DNA from: DATEOR01 sp046733475
GTDB taxonomy: Bacteria; Actinomycetota; Thermoleophilia; Gaiellales; Gaiellaceae
Direction of reading: 5' to 3'
Length of the DNA: 64,000 nucleotides
Assembly: GCA_046733475.1 (NCBI GenBank)
Contig: JBKPPF010000024.1
Location: 22,089 to 86,088, forward strand
Positions 1 through 7,985 of this stretch are shown here, piece by piece. Position 1 is the first letter of the stretch, and each line of letters opens with the position of its first letter. Under the pieces are notes generated by a model that was not told the DNA's origin, made no database searches, and worked only from the letters and a program-made list of their open reading frames with translations. Position numbers and translations under genes: made by a program.

Positions 1-445
1 AGATCGGCGAGAACTTCGTCCGCGCGGCGCGCAGGAGCTCCAGGCGCGCGTCCTTCTGCCGCTCGAAGGTGCGCTCGTGAGGAAGCACCTGGCCCGCCGA
101 GTAGGGCGACAGCGCGACACGCGCCACCACGCCGCGCCTCCGCCGCGTTCCCCCGTCCAGGCCCGGAAAGGTCTCCTCGAGAACCCAGACCGCCGGCTCA
201 TTCTCGCGGACGAGGACGCCTTCGTCCTGCCAGGCGCGGACCAGCCTGGCGGCCTCTGCGGGGGACTCCGGGTTGAGGAGGCGCACGGCGTTGTACGGGC
301 TCGCCGTGACGAGAGCTTCGCGCCGGTCGGGCGTGACGACGTCGTGGGGAGGTGAGACGACCGCATCCAGCGGCCCTACCGTTCCAGGGTCGTATCGAAG
401 CGCCCGAAACGGCTTCAAATGCGGCACGACGCGGCACGTTACCAT
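1..445 (-). CDS. DUF1015 family protein (C-terminal part outside the window)
   Basis: Reading leftwards from an ATG at 445, 148 residues are present before the window edge cuts the gene; the family is usually about 400 residues. The N-terminus carries the family signature: a KPFRALRYD block near residues 11-19 and PPHDV near 32-36 (usually PPYDV), followed by a P-x-N-A-V-R-L stretch. DUF1015 proteins include some characterised as serine kinases, but I do not claim that activity here because most of the protein is missing. It is divergently arranged with the YhaM-like gene, with only 25 bases between the two starts. No clear Shine-Dalgarno sequence precedes the ATG. Confidence 0.75.
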   Translation of the reverse strand, partial: MVTCRVVPHLKPFRALRYDPGTVGPLDAVVSPPHDVVTPDRREALVTASPYNAVRLLNPESPAEAARLVRAWQDEGVLVRENEPAVWVLEETFPGLDGGTRRRRGVVARVALSPYSAGQVLPHERTFERQKDARLELLRAARTKFSPI

Positions 446-458
446 CCGTCCGCGGACC

Positions 459-464
459 TAGAAT
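459..464 (+). promoter_or_regulatory. -10 box of a probably leaderless promoter (yhaM-like gene)
   Basis: TAGAAT lies six bases before the GTG start at 471, so transcription would begin at or next to the start codon. No Shine-Dalgarno sequence fits in the 25-base gap to the divergent gene. No convincing -35 was seen. Confidence 0.5.
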
Positions 465-470
465 CGCCTG

Positions 471-1301
471 GTGATCGCCGAGCTCGCCGAGGATCGTGTG
501 GTCGACGGCCTGTTCGCCGTCGCACGCAAACAGCGCCTGAGGACGCGTGGTGGAAGCCCGTATCTCGCGCTCGAGCTCGTGGACTCGAGCGGACGGATCG
601 ACGCGCGCGTCTGGAACGACGTCGATCTTCTCGACAAGCGCTTCCGGGAGGGAGACGCGGTGCGCGTGCTCGGCCGGGTGGAACGGTTTCGCGACCGGCT
701 TCAGCTCGAAGTGCGCTCGCTCGAGCCCGCGGAGGCCGACCCTGCGACGCTCGTTCCCGGCGCGCGGCGCGACGTCGAAGAGCTCGACGGCTTCTTCGAG
801 TTCCTCGCCGCGGAGATCTCGCATCCCGGCCTGCACGGGATCGTCGACCGCTTCGTCGGTGACGCGGTCTTTCGCGAACGGCTGCGCACGCTGCCGGCAA
901 CGCCCGATTCCCACCACTCCTATTCGGGCGGCCTCCTCGAGCACACGGTGGCAGTGGCGACCCTGAGCCGCGACTCCGCGCAGCTTCACCCTCGCCTGCG
1001 CTCGGATCTGCTTCTCGCGGCGGCGCTTCTCCACGATGCCGGGCGCGTACGGGAGCTCGACCGCGGTCCGCTCTTCCTTCCGACTCCCGAAGGCAAGCTC
1101 CTCGGCCATGTCCACCTCGGGCTGCGCCTGATCGAGGAGCGCGCCGAAGGGCTAGACCGCGCCGTTCTCGCCGAGATATTGCACGCCGTCGGCTCACACC
1201 ACGACGCCCGAGCCGCGAGGACGGCAGAGGCGGCCGTCCTTTACCACGCCAACCAGCTCGACGCGGTCGCGGCTACCCGGTCGGTGGATCCGGAGGCCTG
1301 A
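471..1301 (+). CDS. YhaM-like 3'-5' exoribonuclease (OB fold + HD domain)
   Basis: 276 residues. Residues about 1-85 form an OB-type nucleic-acid-binding fold; residues about 148-260 are an HD phosphohydrolase domain with HHSYSGGLLEH near 148, the metal-binding HD pair in LLHDAGR near 187, and SHHD near 242. This arrangement is that of YhaM, a metal-dependent 3'-5' exoribonuclease of Gram-positive bacteria; the protein is somewhat shorter than Bacillus YhaM (about 310). The GTG at 471 is chosen because a TAGAAT box sits six bases upstream. The 3' end overlaps the convergent FAD oxidoreductase gene by 29 bases. Substrate assignment is by family only. Confidence 0.8.
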   Translation: MIAELAEDRVVDGLFAVARKQRLRTRGGSPYLALELVDSSGRIDARVWNDVDLLDKRFREGDAVRVLGRVERFRDRLQLEVRSLEPAEADPATLVPGARRDVEELDGFFEFLAAEISHPGLHGIVDRFVGDAVFRERLRTLPATPDSHHSYSGGLLEHTVAVATLSRDSAQLHPRLRSDLLLAAALLHDAGRVRELDRGPLFLPTPEGKLLGHVHLGLRLIEERAEGLDRAVLAEILHAVGSHHDARAARTAEAAVLYHANQLDAVAATRSVDPEA

Positions 1302-2310
1302 GCTCCTGAGCGATCCGGCCCCGGCAGGCCTCTGCGAGGAGGTCGCCGAGGACCGGCGCAAACTTGAATAGGTTGTGCCCGGCGAAGACGAGCGCTGCGC
1401 CCGCTTCCCAGACCGCGAAGGCGTCGGGATGCCACGGGAGAATGGTGAGCGGCCGCGTGATCGTGTCGATCGGCTCCGGATCGAGTCCGGGAAGGGCGCG
1501 GTCGACGTAGCCTCGGATGCGCTCCAACGAGCCTCCCGGGTCGGAGTCCTCGGTGGCCAGGCCGACCGCGAATCCACCGCGCTCCGGCACCGGCCCGGAG
1601 TAGACCGTCGCGCCGTAGGCGTTTGTGCGATCCATCCAGCACGCGAGGCCAGTCTGCTTCTCCCGCGTCCGGAAAGTCGCCCGCGTGTGGTCGCGAATCT
1701 CCAGCGCCACGTCAATGCCGAGTGGCAGAGCGAGCTCCGGCGTCCGCGCGCCGGCGCAAACCAGCACGCGGTCGGCCTGCCAGGAACCGGACGCCGTTTC
1801 CACACCGCCCTCCGGGTCGACTGCGACGACCTCGTACCGGACAAGCCGGTCCCCGAGCCGCGCGACGAGGGCAGCCACTGAGTGCCGCACCCGGATCGCC
1901 CCGCCGCGTACGTCGTAGAGCGCCGGACCGCCCGGCGGGGTCAGTACGGGAAGGAGCTGTCGCTGCTCTTCCTCGTCGACAAGGCGGTGCTCGACCCCCG
2001 CGTCGGCGAAGAGCGCCGCGACAGCATCCGCTTCGGGTGAGGCGAACAGGACTCCTTCAGGGCCGATCAGAGGGCGAGCCGCAAGCTCGCCCCAATCGTC
2101 CCAGCGCCTGCGAGCGCGGGTCGCGAGATCCACCAGGTCGGCCCTGTCGTGAACATGGCGGAACACACGCGTGTAACCGGCCGACTGGCCGCTTCCCGGC
2201 TCGGCCGCCTCGAAGCAGCGCACGTCCACGCCGGCGCGCGCGAGAGCGTCGGCCGCGGCCAGCCCGACGATGCCGGCGCCGACGACGGCAACATCGGCTC
2301 GACGCTGCAT
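1273..2310 (-). CDS. FAD-dependent oxidoreductase, DAO / sarcosine-oxidase-like
   Basis: 345 residues from the ATG at 2310. The N-terminus is a Rossmann dinucleotide-binding motif, DVAVVGAGIVGL, with GxGxxG at residues 11-16; the remainder fits the D-amino-acid oxidase fold, closest in layout to monomeric sarcosine oxidase or N-methyltryptophan oxidase, with a GHNLFKFAPVLG segment near the C-terminus that closes the FAD site. It probably oxidises a secondary amine or amino acid, but the substrate cannot be read from sequence. An in-frame upstream extension exists but adds low-complexity residues and would run into the divergent SDR gene, so it was rejected. Convergent overlap of 29 bases with the YhaM-like gene. 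Confidence 0.8.
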   Translation of the reverse strand: MQRRADVAVVGAGIVGLAAADALARAGVDVRCFEAAEPGSGQSAGYTRVFRHVHDRADLVDLATRARRRWDDWGELAARPLIGPEGVLFASPEADAVAALFADAGVEHRLVDEEEQRQLLPVLTPPGGPALYDVRGGAIRVRHSVAALVARLGDRLVRYEVVAVDPEGGVETASGSWQADRVLVCAGARTPELALPLGIDVALEIRDHTRATFRTREKQTGLACWMDRTNAYGATVYSGPVPERGGFAVGLATEDSDPGGSLERIRGYVDRALPGLDPEPIDTITRPLTILPWHPDAFAVWEAGAALVFAGHNLFKFAPVLGDLLAEACRGRIAQELRPPDPPTG

Positions 2311-2317
2311 TGGTGGC

Positions 2318-2323
2318 GATAAT
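2318..2323 (+). promoter_or_regulatory. -10 box of a probably leaderless promoter (SDR gene)
   Basis: GATAAT lies six bases before the ATG at 2330, inside the 19-base gap between two divergent genes. On the other strand CATTAT lies eight bases before the FAD oxidoreductase ATG, so the same AT-rich spot may serve both directions. Confidence 0.45.
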
Positions 2324-2329
2324 GGCGCA

Positions 2330-3022
<693 letters not shown>

Positions 3023-3023
3023 G

Positions 3024-3203
3024 CCGCCCGCCGCACCGCTACTCGTAGCGTCCCTTGTACTGGCCTCGCTCCTGCTCCTGTCGGTGACACTGATCGCCTA
3101 GAGATCCCGCTTCCTGCCGCGCTGGGTCGCATGGGTGAGCATCCCGGCCGGGATCGCGCTGGCGACGCTGCGGCCTAGGACCCGGGAGGCACTCAGACGT
3201 TGA
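3024..3203 (+). pseudogene. Remnant of a membrane-protein gene
   Basis: The 170 bases between the SDR gene and the ychF-like gene read, in one frame, as a hydrophobic segment (3024-3097), an in-frame TAG at 3099-3101, and then a second membrane-like segment containing RFLPRWVAWVSIPAG up to a TGA at 3201. A basic loop followed by PRW and a new helix is typical of small polytopic membrane proteins. There is no start codon or ribosome-binding site. I read it as a decayed 3' fragment; chance hydrophobicity in GC-rich DNA is the alternative. Confidence 0.35.
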
Positions 3204-4113
3204 AGCGGATGTTGAGCACATCGCCGTCTTCGACCACGTAGGTCTTCCCCTCAAGACGCTGGAGGCCGCGCTTTGCGGCCTCCGCGTGCGAGCCTGCCTC
3301 GACCAGGTCGCTCCAGCGAATCACCTCGGCGCGGATGAACCCCTGCGCGATGTCGGAGTGGATGCTGGCCGCGGCATCGAAAGCCGACCGGCCGCGCTGC
3401 AGCGTCCAGGCCCGCGCTTCCTTCTCGCCGGCCGTGAAGAAAATCAGGAGCCCCGCCGCTTCGAAGACCCGCAGCGCCACGTCCTCGAGCGCCGAACGCC
3501 CGTCGCGGAACTCTGCAGCTTCCTCCTCGGGAAGCTCAGCGAGCTCCGCCTCGAGCTTCACGTCGACCCCTGATGCCCCGTTTCGGATCTCGACGAGCGG
3601 CTTCGTCGTCAGCGGTTCGAGCTCCGGCGGCAGCTCGTCTCCGTACTCGGAGAGTGACCCTCCCGCCTCGAGGTGGGCGAGGACGCGCTCCAGCTCCCCG
3701 AGCTCGGCGCGAAGGCTCGCGTCGCCGGACTTCGCCTGCTTCTGGACGCGCTCGAGGCGCCTCTCGACGTGATCGCGGTCGGCAACGAGAAGCTCGAGCT
3801 TCAACGTCTCCAGGTCGTCCGCGGGATCACGGGTACCCGACCAGTCGTCGAGGACGGCAAGCAGGGCATCGACCTGCCGCAGGTTGCCGAGAAGCTGAGC
3901 GCCCGTTCCTGGAACGTCGACCACGCGGATCGCGGCGGGAGTCACTTTCTTCGCTTTCACGACCTCGGCAAGCTGGGGCAGGCGGTCGTCCGCGATGGGC
4001 GCCATACCGACGTGCTCCTTGCCGGAGACTCCGGCCCCGGCCTGGGTGAGCGCGTTGAAGAGCGTGGTCTTGCCCGCGTTCTGCAGGCCGACGATTCCGA
4101 TCTCGACCGCCAT
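3193..4113 (-). CDS. Short YchF-like GTPase/ATPase (OLA1 family)
   Basis: 306 residues, clearly shorter than usual YchF (about 360). The P-loop GLQNAGKTT is intact (Lys15), and the C-terminal TGS-type domain is recognisable (TAGEKEARAW, SDIAQGFIRAEVI, NIRFNV end). The middle is unusual: the G3 region reads DVPGTGAQLLGN where YchF normally has DIAGLVKGAS, and the usual N-x-x-E purine-specificity motif after KP is replaced by NGASG. The coiled-coil arm is shortened. YchF proteins bind ATP rather than GTP and associate with ribosomes; whether this one does is open. It starts inside the stop of the sigma factor gene (TGATG), so the two are translationally coupled. Confidence 0.7.
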   Translation of the reverse strand: MAVEIGIVGLQNAGKTTLFNALTQAGAGVSGKEHVGMAPIADDRLPQLAEVVKAKKVTPAAIRVVDVPGTGAQLLGNLRQVDALLAVLDDWSGTRDPADDLETLKLELLVADRDHVERRLERVQKQAKSGDASLRAELGELERVLAHLEAGGSLSEYGDELPPELEPLTTKPLVEIRNGASGVDVKLEAELAELPEEEAAEFRDGRSALEDVALRVFEAAGLLIFFTAGEKEARAWTLQRGRSAFDAAASIHSDIAQGFIRAEVIRWSDLVEAGSHAEAAKRGLQRLEGKTYVVEDGDVLNIRFNV

Positions 4114-4664
4114 CAGCCCTTCTTCACGAGCTGTCGCTGGAGCGAGCCGAGCGCACGATGCTGCAGCGACTTCACGGCGCCTTCGCTCTTGCCGAGGATC
4201 GTGCCGACCTCTGCGTTGGAGAAGTCGAAGGCGAATTTGAGCGTGAGGACCTGCTGCTGGTCCTCGGAGAGCCCCTCGATCAGCTCGAACATGCTCTCCT
4301 GTCCGATGGCGCGAAACGCTTCGTCCTCGGCCGAGCGCTCCTCACTCCCGGGCGGCTCGGGCGGCTCCTCCTCCGGCTGCCAGCGCCTCCGCGAGCGGAA
4401 ATGGTCCATGGCGAGGTTGTGAGCGATGCGAAAGAGCCACGCCGAGATCGGAACCTTGCGCCACTCGAAGCGGTCGATCGACTCGATCATCTTCACGAAC
4501 GTCTGGTTGGTGAGGTCCTCGGCGTCGTGCTTGTTGCCGACGCTGAGCTGGAGGTAGCTGTAGATCCGGTCGAAGTGGAGGAGGTAGAGCTCCTCGAAGG
4601 CCTCGCGGTCACCCTGCTTCGCGCGTTCGACGAGCGCGCGCACGTCGTCGGTCTCGAGCGGCAA
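4113..4664 (-). CDS. ECF-type RNA polymerase sigma factor
   Basis: 183 residues. Region 2 (about 20-95) has the expected LYLLHFDRIYSYL, the DAEDLTNQTF block and WLFRIAHNLAMDHFR, which contact core polymerase and the -10 element. Region 4 (about 125-180) is a helix-turn-helix with FSNAEVGTILGKSEGAVKSL for -35 recognition. The two are joined by a Glu/Pro-rich linker. It lies in a minus-strand cluster: epimerase, small protein, sigma factor, ychF-like gene. No anti-sigma gene is adjacent; the anti-sigma-type ATPase at 24.8 kb is far away and not an obvious partner. The one-base gap to the upstream gene indicates co-transcription. Confidence 0.88.
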   Translation of the reverse strand: MPLETDDVRALVERAKQGDREAFEELYLLHFDRIYSYLQLSVGNKHDAEDLTNQTFVKMIESIDRFEWRKVPISAWLFRIAHNLAMDHFRSRRRWQPEEEPPEPPGSEERSAEDEAFRAIGQESMFELIEGLSEDQQQVLTLKFAFDFSNAEVGTILGKSEGAVKSLQHRALGSLQRQLVKKG

Positions 4665-4665
4665 G

Positions 4666-4896
4666 CTACGCCGTCGAGCCGAAGCCGATCTGCGTCTCGC
4701 GCGCGCTGCGCTTGACGTAGACGACCTTCCCGAGTGCGACCAGGAAGTTGCCTTCGAGCGCCTCGAGCTCGAAGACGGGGCCGTTGCCCGCCATCGCCTC
4801 GTGGAACGCCTTCGAGACGGCAGGACTCACGGTTCCGCCGATGATCTGACCGCCTTCGAAGGCGATCTCGAGCCGGATCTGATCGTTCTCAGCCAC
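4666..4896 (-). CDS. Small conserved-looking protein of unknown function
   Basis: 76 residues; I do not recognise the family. The sequence is compact, mixed alpha/beta in character, with GGQIIGGTVSPAVSKAF and a C-terminal GKVVYVKRSARETQIGFG. It has no signal peptide, membrane segment or cysteines. The GTG at 4896 is chosen because a strong Shine-Dalgarno, GGAGG (4903-4907 on the complement), lies six bases before it; a TTG three bases earlier is possible. It overlaps the end of the epimerase gene and is one base from the sigma factor gene, so it is co-transcribed with both. Confidence 0.6.
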   Translation of the reverse strand: MAENDQIRLEIAFEGGQIIGGTVSPAVSKAFHEAMAGNGPVFELEALEGNFLVALGKVVYVKRSARETQIGFGSTA

Positions 4897-5290
4897 CAAT
4901 CACCTCCACGAGCACTCCGTGCACGGAGTCCGGATGGACGAAGGAGACAGCGTGGCCGTCGAGCCCTGTGCGGGGCTCCGGGTCGATCACGTCGGCGCCG
5001 GCCGCAACGAGCTCACCGACGGCTGCCGCGACATCGCTGACCTCGTACGCGACGTGGTGCATCCCCGGGCCGCGCCTGGCGAGAAAGCGCCCGACCGGCG
5101 TATCCGCCGCGAGCGCGCTCATGAGCTCGACCCGGCCGGATCCCAGGCGCAGATACGCGGCCTCGACGCCCTGGTCCTCCATGCGCCCGCGCAGCTCGAC
5201 CTCCGCGCCGAAAAGACGCTGGTACGTCCCGACGGCCTCGTCGAGGTCGGAGACGGCGAATGCGACGTGATGGACGGAGCGGACGTCCAC
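4889..5290 (-). CDS. mce: Methylmalonyl-CoA epimerase
   Basis: 133 residues, the normal length for this vicinal-oxygen-chelate enzyme, which interconverts (2R)- and (2S)-methylmalonyl-CoA in propionate and odd-chain fatty acid metabolism. Two paired beta-alpha-beta-beta-beta modules are visible. Metal ligands fit: His8 in VHHVAFAV, Glu in VELMSA, the His pair in GMHHVAYEV at the start of module two, and the C-terminal Glu in VLVEV. No mutase gene is nearby. The GTG start at 5290 has a TAGGAT box six bases upstream, so it probably heads a leaderless transcript running through the small protein, sigma factor and ychF-like genes. Confidence 0.85.
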   Translation of the reverse strand: MDVRSVHHVAFAVSDLDEAVGTYQRLFGAEVELRGRMEDQGVEAAYLRLGSGRVELMSALAADTPVGRFLARRGPGMHHVAYEVSDVAAAVGELVAAGADVIDPEPRTGLDGHAVSFVHPDSVHGVLVEVIGG

Positions 5291-5296
5291 GCCCCG

Positions 5297-5302
5297 ATCC
5301 TA
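5297..5302 (-). promoter_or_regulatory. -10 box of a probably leaderless promoter (mce operon)
   Basis: TAGGAT on the minus strand lies six bases before the GTG start of mce at 5290. Confidence 0.5.
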
Positions 5303-5337
5303 TCGGGCGGGAGGACGTGCCAGGGTGAGGCCGCTTC

Positions 5338-6870
5338 CTAGTTGGACTCGGCCTGGGAGATGACCTGCGGCGTGCCGACACGCTCGGACGCGTCCGACTC
5401 GGGCCCCACGTCGACGAGCAGCGCCTCGAGCTCGGGACGCATGAGCGTCTCCTTCTCGAGCAGCGCCGCGGCCAGGATGTCCAGGGAACGGCGGTGCTTC
5501 GTGAGCAGGCGAACGGCTTCCTCGAAGGCATGGTCGCAGAGGCGAGCCTGCTCCTCGTCGCGCACGCGCTTCGTGTGCTCGGACAGCGCGTAGTTGTCTG
5601 CACGCATGGTCCGCGACGACACCTCGTCGCCCATTCCGAACTCGAAGATCATCTCGCGGGCGAGATCGGTGACGCGCTCGAGATCGTTGGCGGCTCCGTT
5701 CGTCACGGCGCCGAAGACGATCTGCTCGGCGGCACGACCCGAGAGCAGCACCTTCATCAGGTCGAGGAGCTCCTCCTTCGTGTGGAGGTAGCGGTCCTCC
5801 TGCGGCGTGTTCAGCGTGTATCCGAGGGCACGTCCGCGCGAGACGATCGTCACCTTCTGGACGGCCTGCGGGCTGCCGACCAGATGTGACATGAGTGCGT
5901 GCCCGCCCTCGTGGTAGGCGAGGATGCGCTTCTCCTTCTCGGTGACGACGCGGCGCTGCTGGAGGCCGGCGACGACGCGCTCCATGGCGTTCTCGAAGTC
6001 GACCTGGCGAATGTGACCGAGCTCCGCGCGGCCCGCGAAGATGGCTGCCTCGTTGCAGATGTTTGCGAGGTCGGCCCCGGTGAGGCCCGCGGTCTGGCGC
6101 GCGATTATCTCGAGGTCGACGTCGGGCGCCATCGGCTTCCCGCGGGTGTGCACCTTGAGGATCGCTTCGCGGCCCGCGAGGTCGGGCGGCGCGACGAGCA
6201 CCTGCCGGTCGAACCGGCCGGGGCGAAGGAGCGCAGGATCGAGGTCCTCGAGCCTGTTGGACGCGCCGATGATGACCACGCCGTCAGGGCCGCGGAAGCC
6301 ATCGAGCTCGACGAGGAGCTGGTTCAGGGTCTGATCGTGCTCGCGGTTGAAGCTCGTGCCGCTGCGGCGCATGCCGACCGCGTCGAGCTCGTCGATGAAG
6401 ACGATCGCGGGCGCGTTCTTGCGCGCCTTGTCGAAGAGCTTGCGAATGCGTGCGGCGCCGAGGCCGGCGAACATCTCGACGAACGCGGAGGCGCTCTGCG
6501 AGTAGAAGGTCGCGCCCGAGGCGTGGGCGACCGCCTTGGCAAGCAGCGTCTTCCCGGTCCCGGGTGGCCCGTAGATGAGAATCCCCTTCGGGACGCGGGC
6601 TCCGAGGACGGAGAAGCGCTTCGGGTTCTGGAGGAAGTCGACGACCTCCTGAAGCTCGGCAGCGGCCTCGTCGACGCCGGCGATGTCTTCCCAGCCGACG
6701 GCAGACTTCGAGTCCGGCTCGACCTCCGTCGGCTTCACGCGCGGCATGAACGCGAGCATCCGCCAGAAGAAGTAGACGAGAAGCCCGAGGAAGATCAAGG
6801 GCAGCCAGGTGAACAGCTGGTCCTTGAGGTAACTCAGAAAGTCCAAGATCAGCTCCACCCCGACCCTCAT
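5338..6870 (-). CDS. FtsH-like ATP-dependent membrane zinc protease with one membrane span
   Basis: 510 residues from the ATG at 6870. One hydrophobic segment (about 22-40) is followed at once by a short linker and the AAA+ domain: Walker A GPPGTGKT 101-108, Walker B VFIDELDAVG near 158-165, and a second-region-of-homology RPGRFDRQV near 216. The M41 protease domain has HEGGH at 320-324 and the third zinc ligand Asp396 in NDLERVTDLA. Normal FtsH has two spans enclosing an outer domain of about 70 residues; here that domain and one span are absent, a topology more like mitochondrial i-AAA proteases. It degrades membrane and regulatory proteins by family inference. It follows the phosphoribosyltransferase gene by 20 bases. 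Confidence 0.85.
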   Translation of the reverse strand: MRVGVELILDFLSYLKDQLFTWLPLIFLGLLVYFFWRMLAFMPRVKPTEVEPDSKSAVGWEDIAGVDEAAAELQEVVDFLQNPKRFSVLGARVPKGILIYGPPGTGKTLLAKAVAHASGATFYSQSASAFVEMFAGLGAARIRKLFDKARKNAPAIVFIDELDAVGMRRSGTSFNREHDQTLNQLLVELDGFRGPDGVVIIGASNRLEDLDPALLRPGRFDRQVLVAPPDLAGREAILKVHTRGKPMAPDVDLEIIARQTAGLTGADLANICNEAAIFAGRAELGHIRQVDFENAMERVVAGLQQRRVVTEKEKRILAYHEGGHALMSHLVGSPQAVQKVTIVSRGRALGYTLNTPQEDRYLHTKEELLDLMKVLLSGRAAEQIVFGAVTNGAANDLERVTDLAREMIFEFGMGDEVSSRTMRADNYALSEHTKRVRDEEQARLCDHAFEEAVRLLTKHRRSLDILAAALLEKETLMRPELEALLVDVGPESDASERVGTPQVISQAESN

Positions 6871-6890
6871 CGGCCGCAGGCTTGAAAACC

Positions 6891-7985
6891 TTAAACGACG
6901 ATTTCGAGCCGCTCGTTCGGTCTGTAGCGACGCCCGACCTTCGCGGACGGGAGGCCATCCGTGAGGACGACGTCGCCGGTGAAGTCGTTTTGCCCGCGGA
7001 TGAGGGCCGAGCCCACTCCGTACGAGTCGACGGGCACGCCGCGCTCCTCGAAGTACCGGATCTTCTCCGCGTCGAAGCCGCCCGAGGCGACGATCTTGAT
7101 CCGCTCGAACCCGGCCTCGTCGAGGGCGTTCCTGACCTTCCAGACTAGGCGCTCGTTCACTCCGGTCGGCTTGAAGTCGCCCATCTCCTCCCAGAGCGAG
7201 CGGTCGACGAGGGTCTCGGACGTGTCGAGACGCACTCCCCAGAGCCGGTCGCCGAGCGCACGCGCGACCTCGAGCGCAGTCTCGACGGAGTTGTTCTCGA
7301 AATCGACGAGCACGGTGACGTTGATGTCGGGCGACTCGCGGGCAGCCCATTCGGCGAACTTCGTCGCCGCGAGCACCGTGTTGCCGCCGTACGCCGAGAT
7401 GAGCGCATGGGGGACTGTGCCGACGCCCCTTCCGCCCCACCAGGAGGCCTGGGCGTCCGTGGTCATCCCGATCGGAAAGTCGATGCTCGCACCAGCAACG
7501 TGGGCGGCGTATCCGTCACCGGTCTGGATGCTGTGGTGGTCGTGGCGCGCGGGCATGAAGATGATTGGCTTCCTGTTCGCGGCCTCGATGACACCGCGCG
7601 TGTTCGTGGAGACGAGGGTGCGGCGCGCCAGGACTCCCAAGTAGACGGTCTCGAGGTGCGCGAAGAGCGTGAAGTCGCCCTCGATCGTCATCACCGTCTC
7701 GCGGGGCGCGACCTCGTCGCCGTCGTACAGGGCGTGGACGGTCAGCGCCTCCCAGTCGTGCGAGCAAAGCTTGAGAACGGCCAGCGCCTCGTCCATTCCG
7801 CCGAGCACGGCTTCGTTCTTCTGGAAGACCTGCATGACGACGCGCGGGTGCCGGCCGTCCGCGAGCAGCGTGTCGCGGGCGTGGTTGAAGTAGGCGTCCG
7901 TGTACCAACCCTCCCGCATCTTCTCGACGGGAAGGTCGAAGATCTCAGGTGGGAGGCGGTTCCTCCGCTGCTCCGTTATCGCCAT
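6891..7985 (-). CDS. pncB: Nicotinate phosphoribosyltransferase
   Basis: 364 residues. It has the features of the type II phosphoribosyltransferase fold used by nicotinate phosphoribosyltransferase, which makes nicotinate mononucleotide for NAD salvage: an N-terminal REGWYTDAYF, a GVLARRT block, RHDHH for phosphate binding, GTVPHALISAYGG, VRLDTSE, and a C-terminal VASGGFDAEKI with SYGVGSAL at the phosphate-binding end of the barrel. It is shorter than E. coli PncB (about 400), as is common in actinobacteria. The ATG at 7985 lies inside the end of the DUF1385 gene, and TAGAAT sits nine bases upstream, so it may have its own leaderless promoter. Confidence 0.8.
   Translation of the reverse strand: MAITEQRRNRLPPEIFDLPVEKMREGWYTDAYFNHARDTLLADGRHPRVVMQVFQKNEAVLGGMDEALAVLKLCSHDWEALTVHALYDGDEVAPRETVMTIEGDFTLFAHLETVYLGVLARRTLVSTNTRGVIEAANRKPIIFMPARHDHHSIQTGDGYAAHVAGASIDFPIGMTTDAQASWWGGRGVGTVPHALISAYGGNTVLAATKFAEWAARESPDINVTVLVDFENNSVETALEVARALGDRLWGVRLDTSETLVDRSLWEEMGDFKPTGVNERLVWKVRNALDEAGFERIKIVASGGFDAEKIRYFEERGVPVDSYGVGSALIRGQNDFTGDVVLTDGLPSAKVGRRYRPNERLEIVV

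Noticed and set aside
198..1115. A 305-codon open frame on the minus strand opposite the YhaM-like gene
   Set aside because: It is Arg/Ala-rich shadow sequence without any domain pattern; the opposite strand has a clear OB + HD protein.
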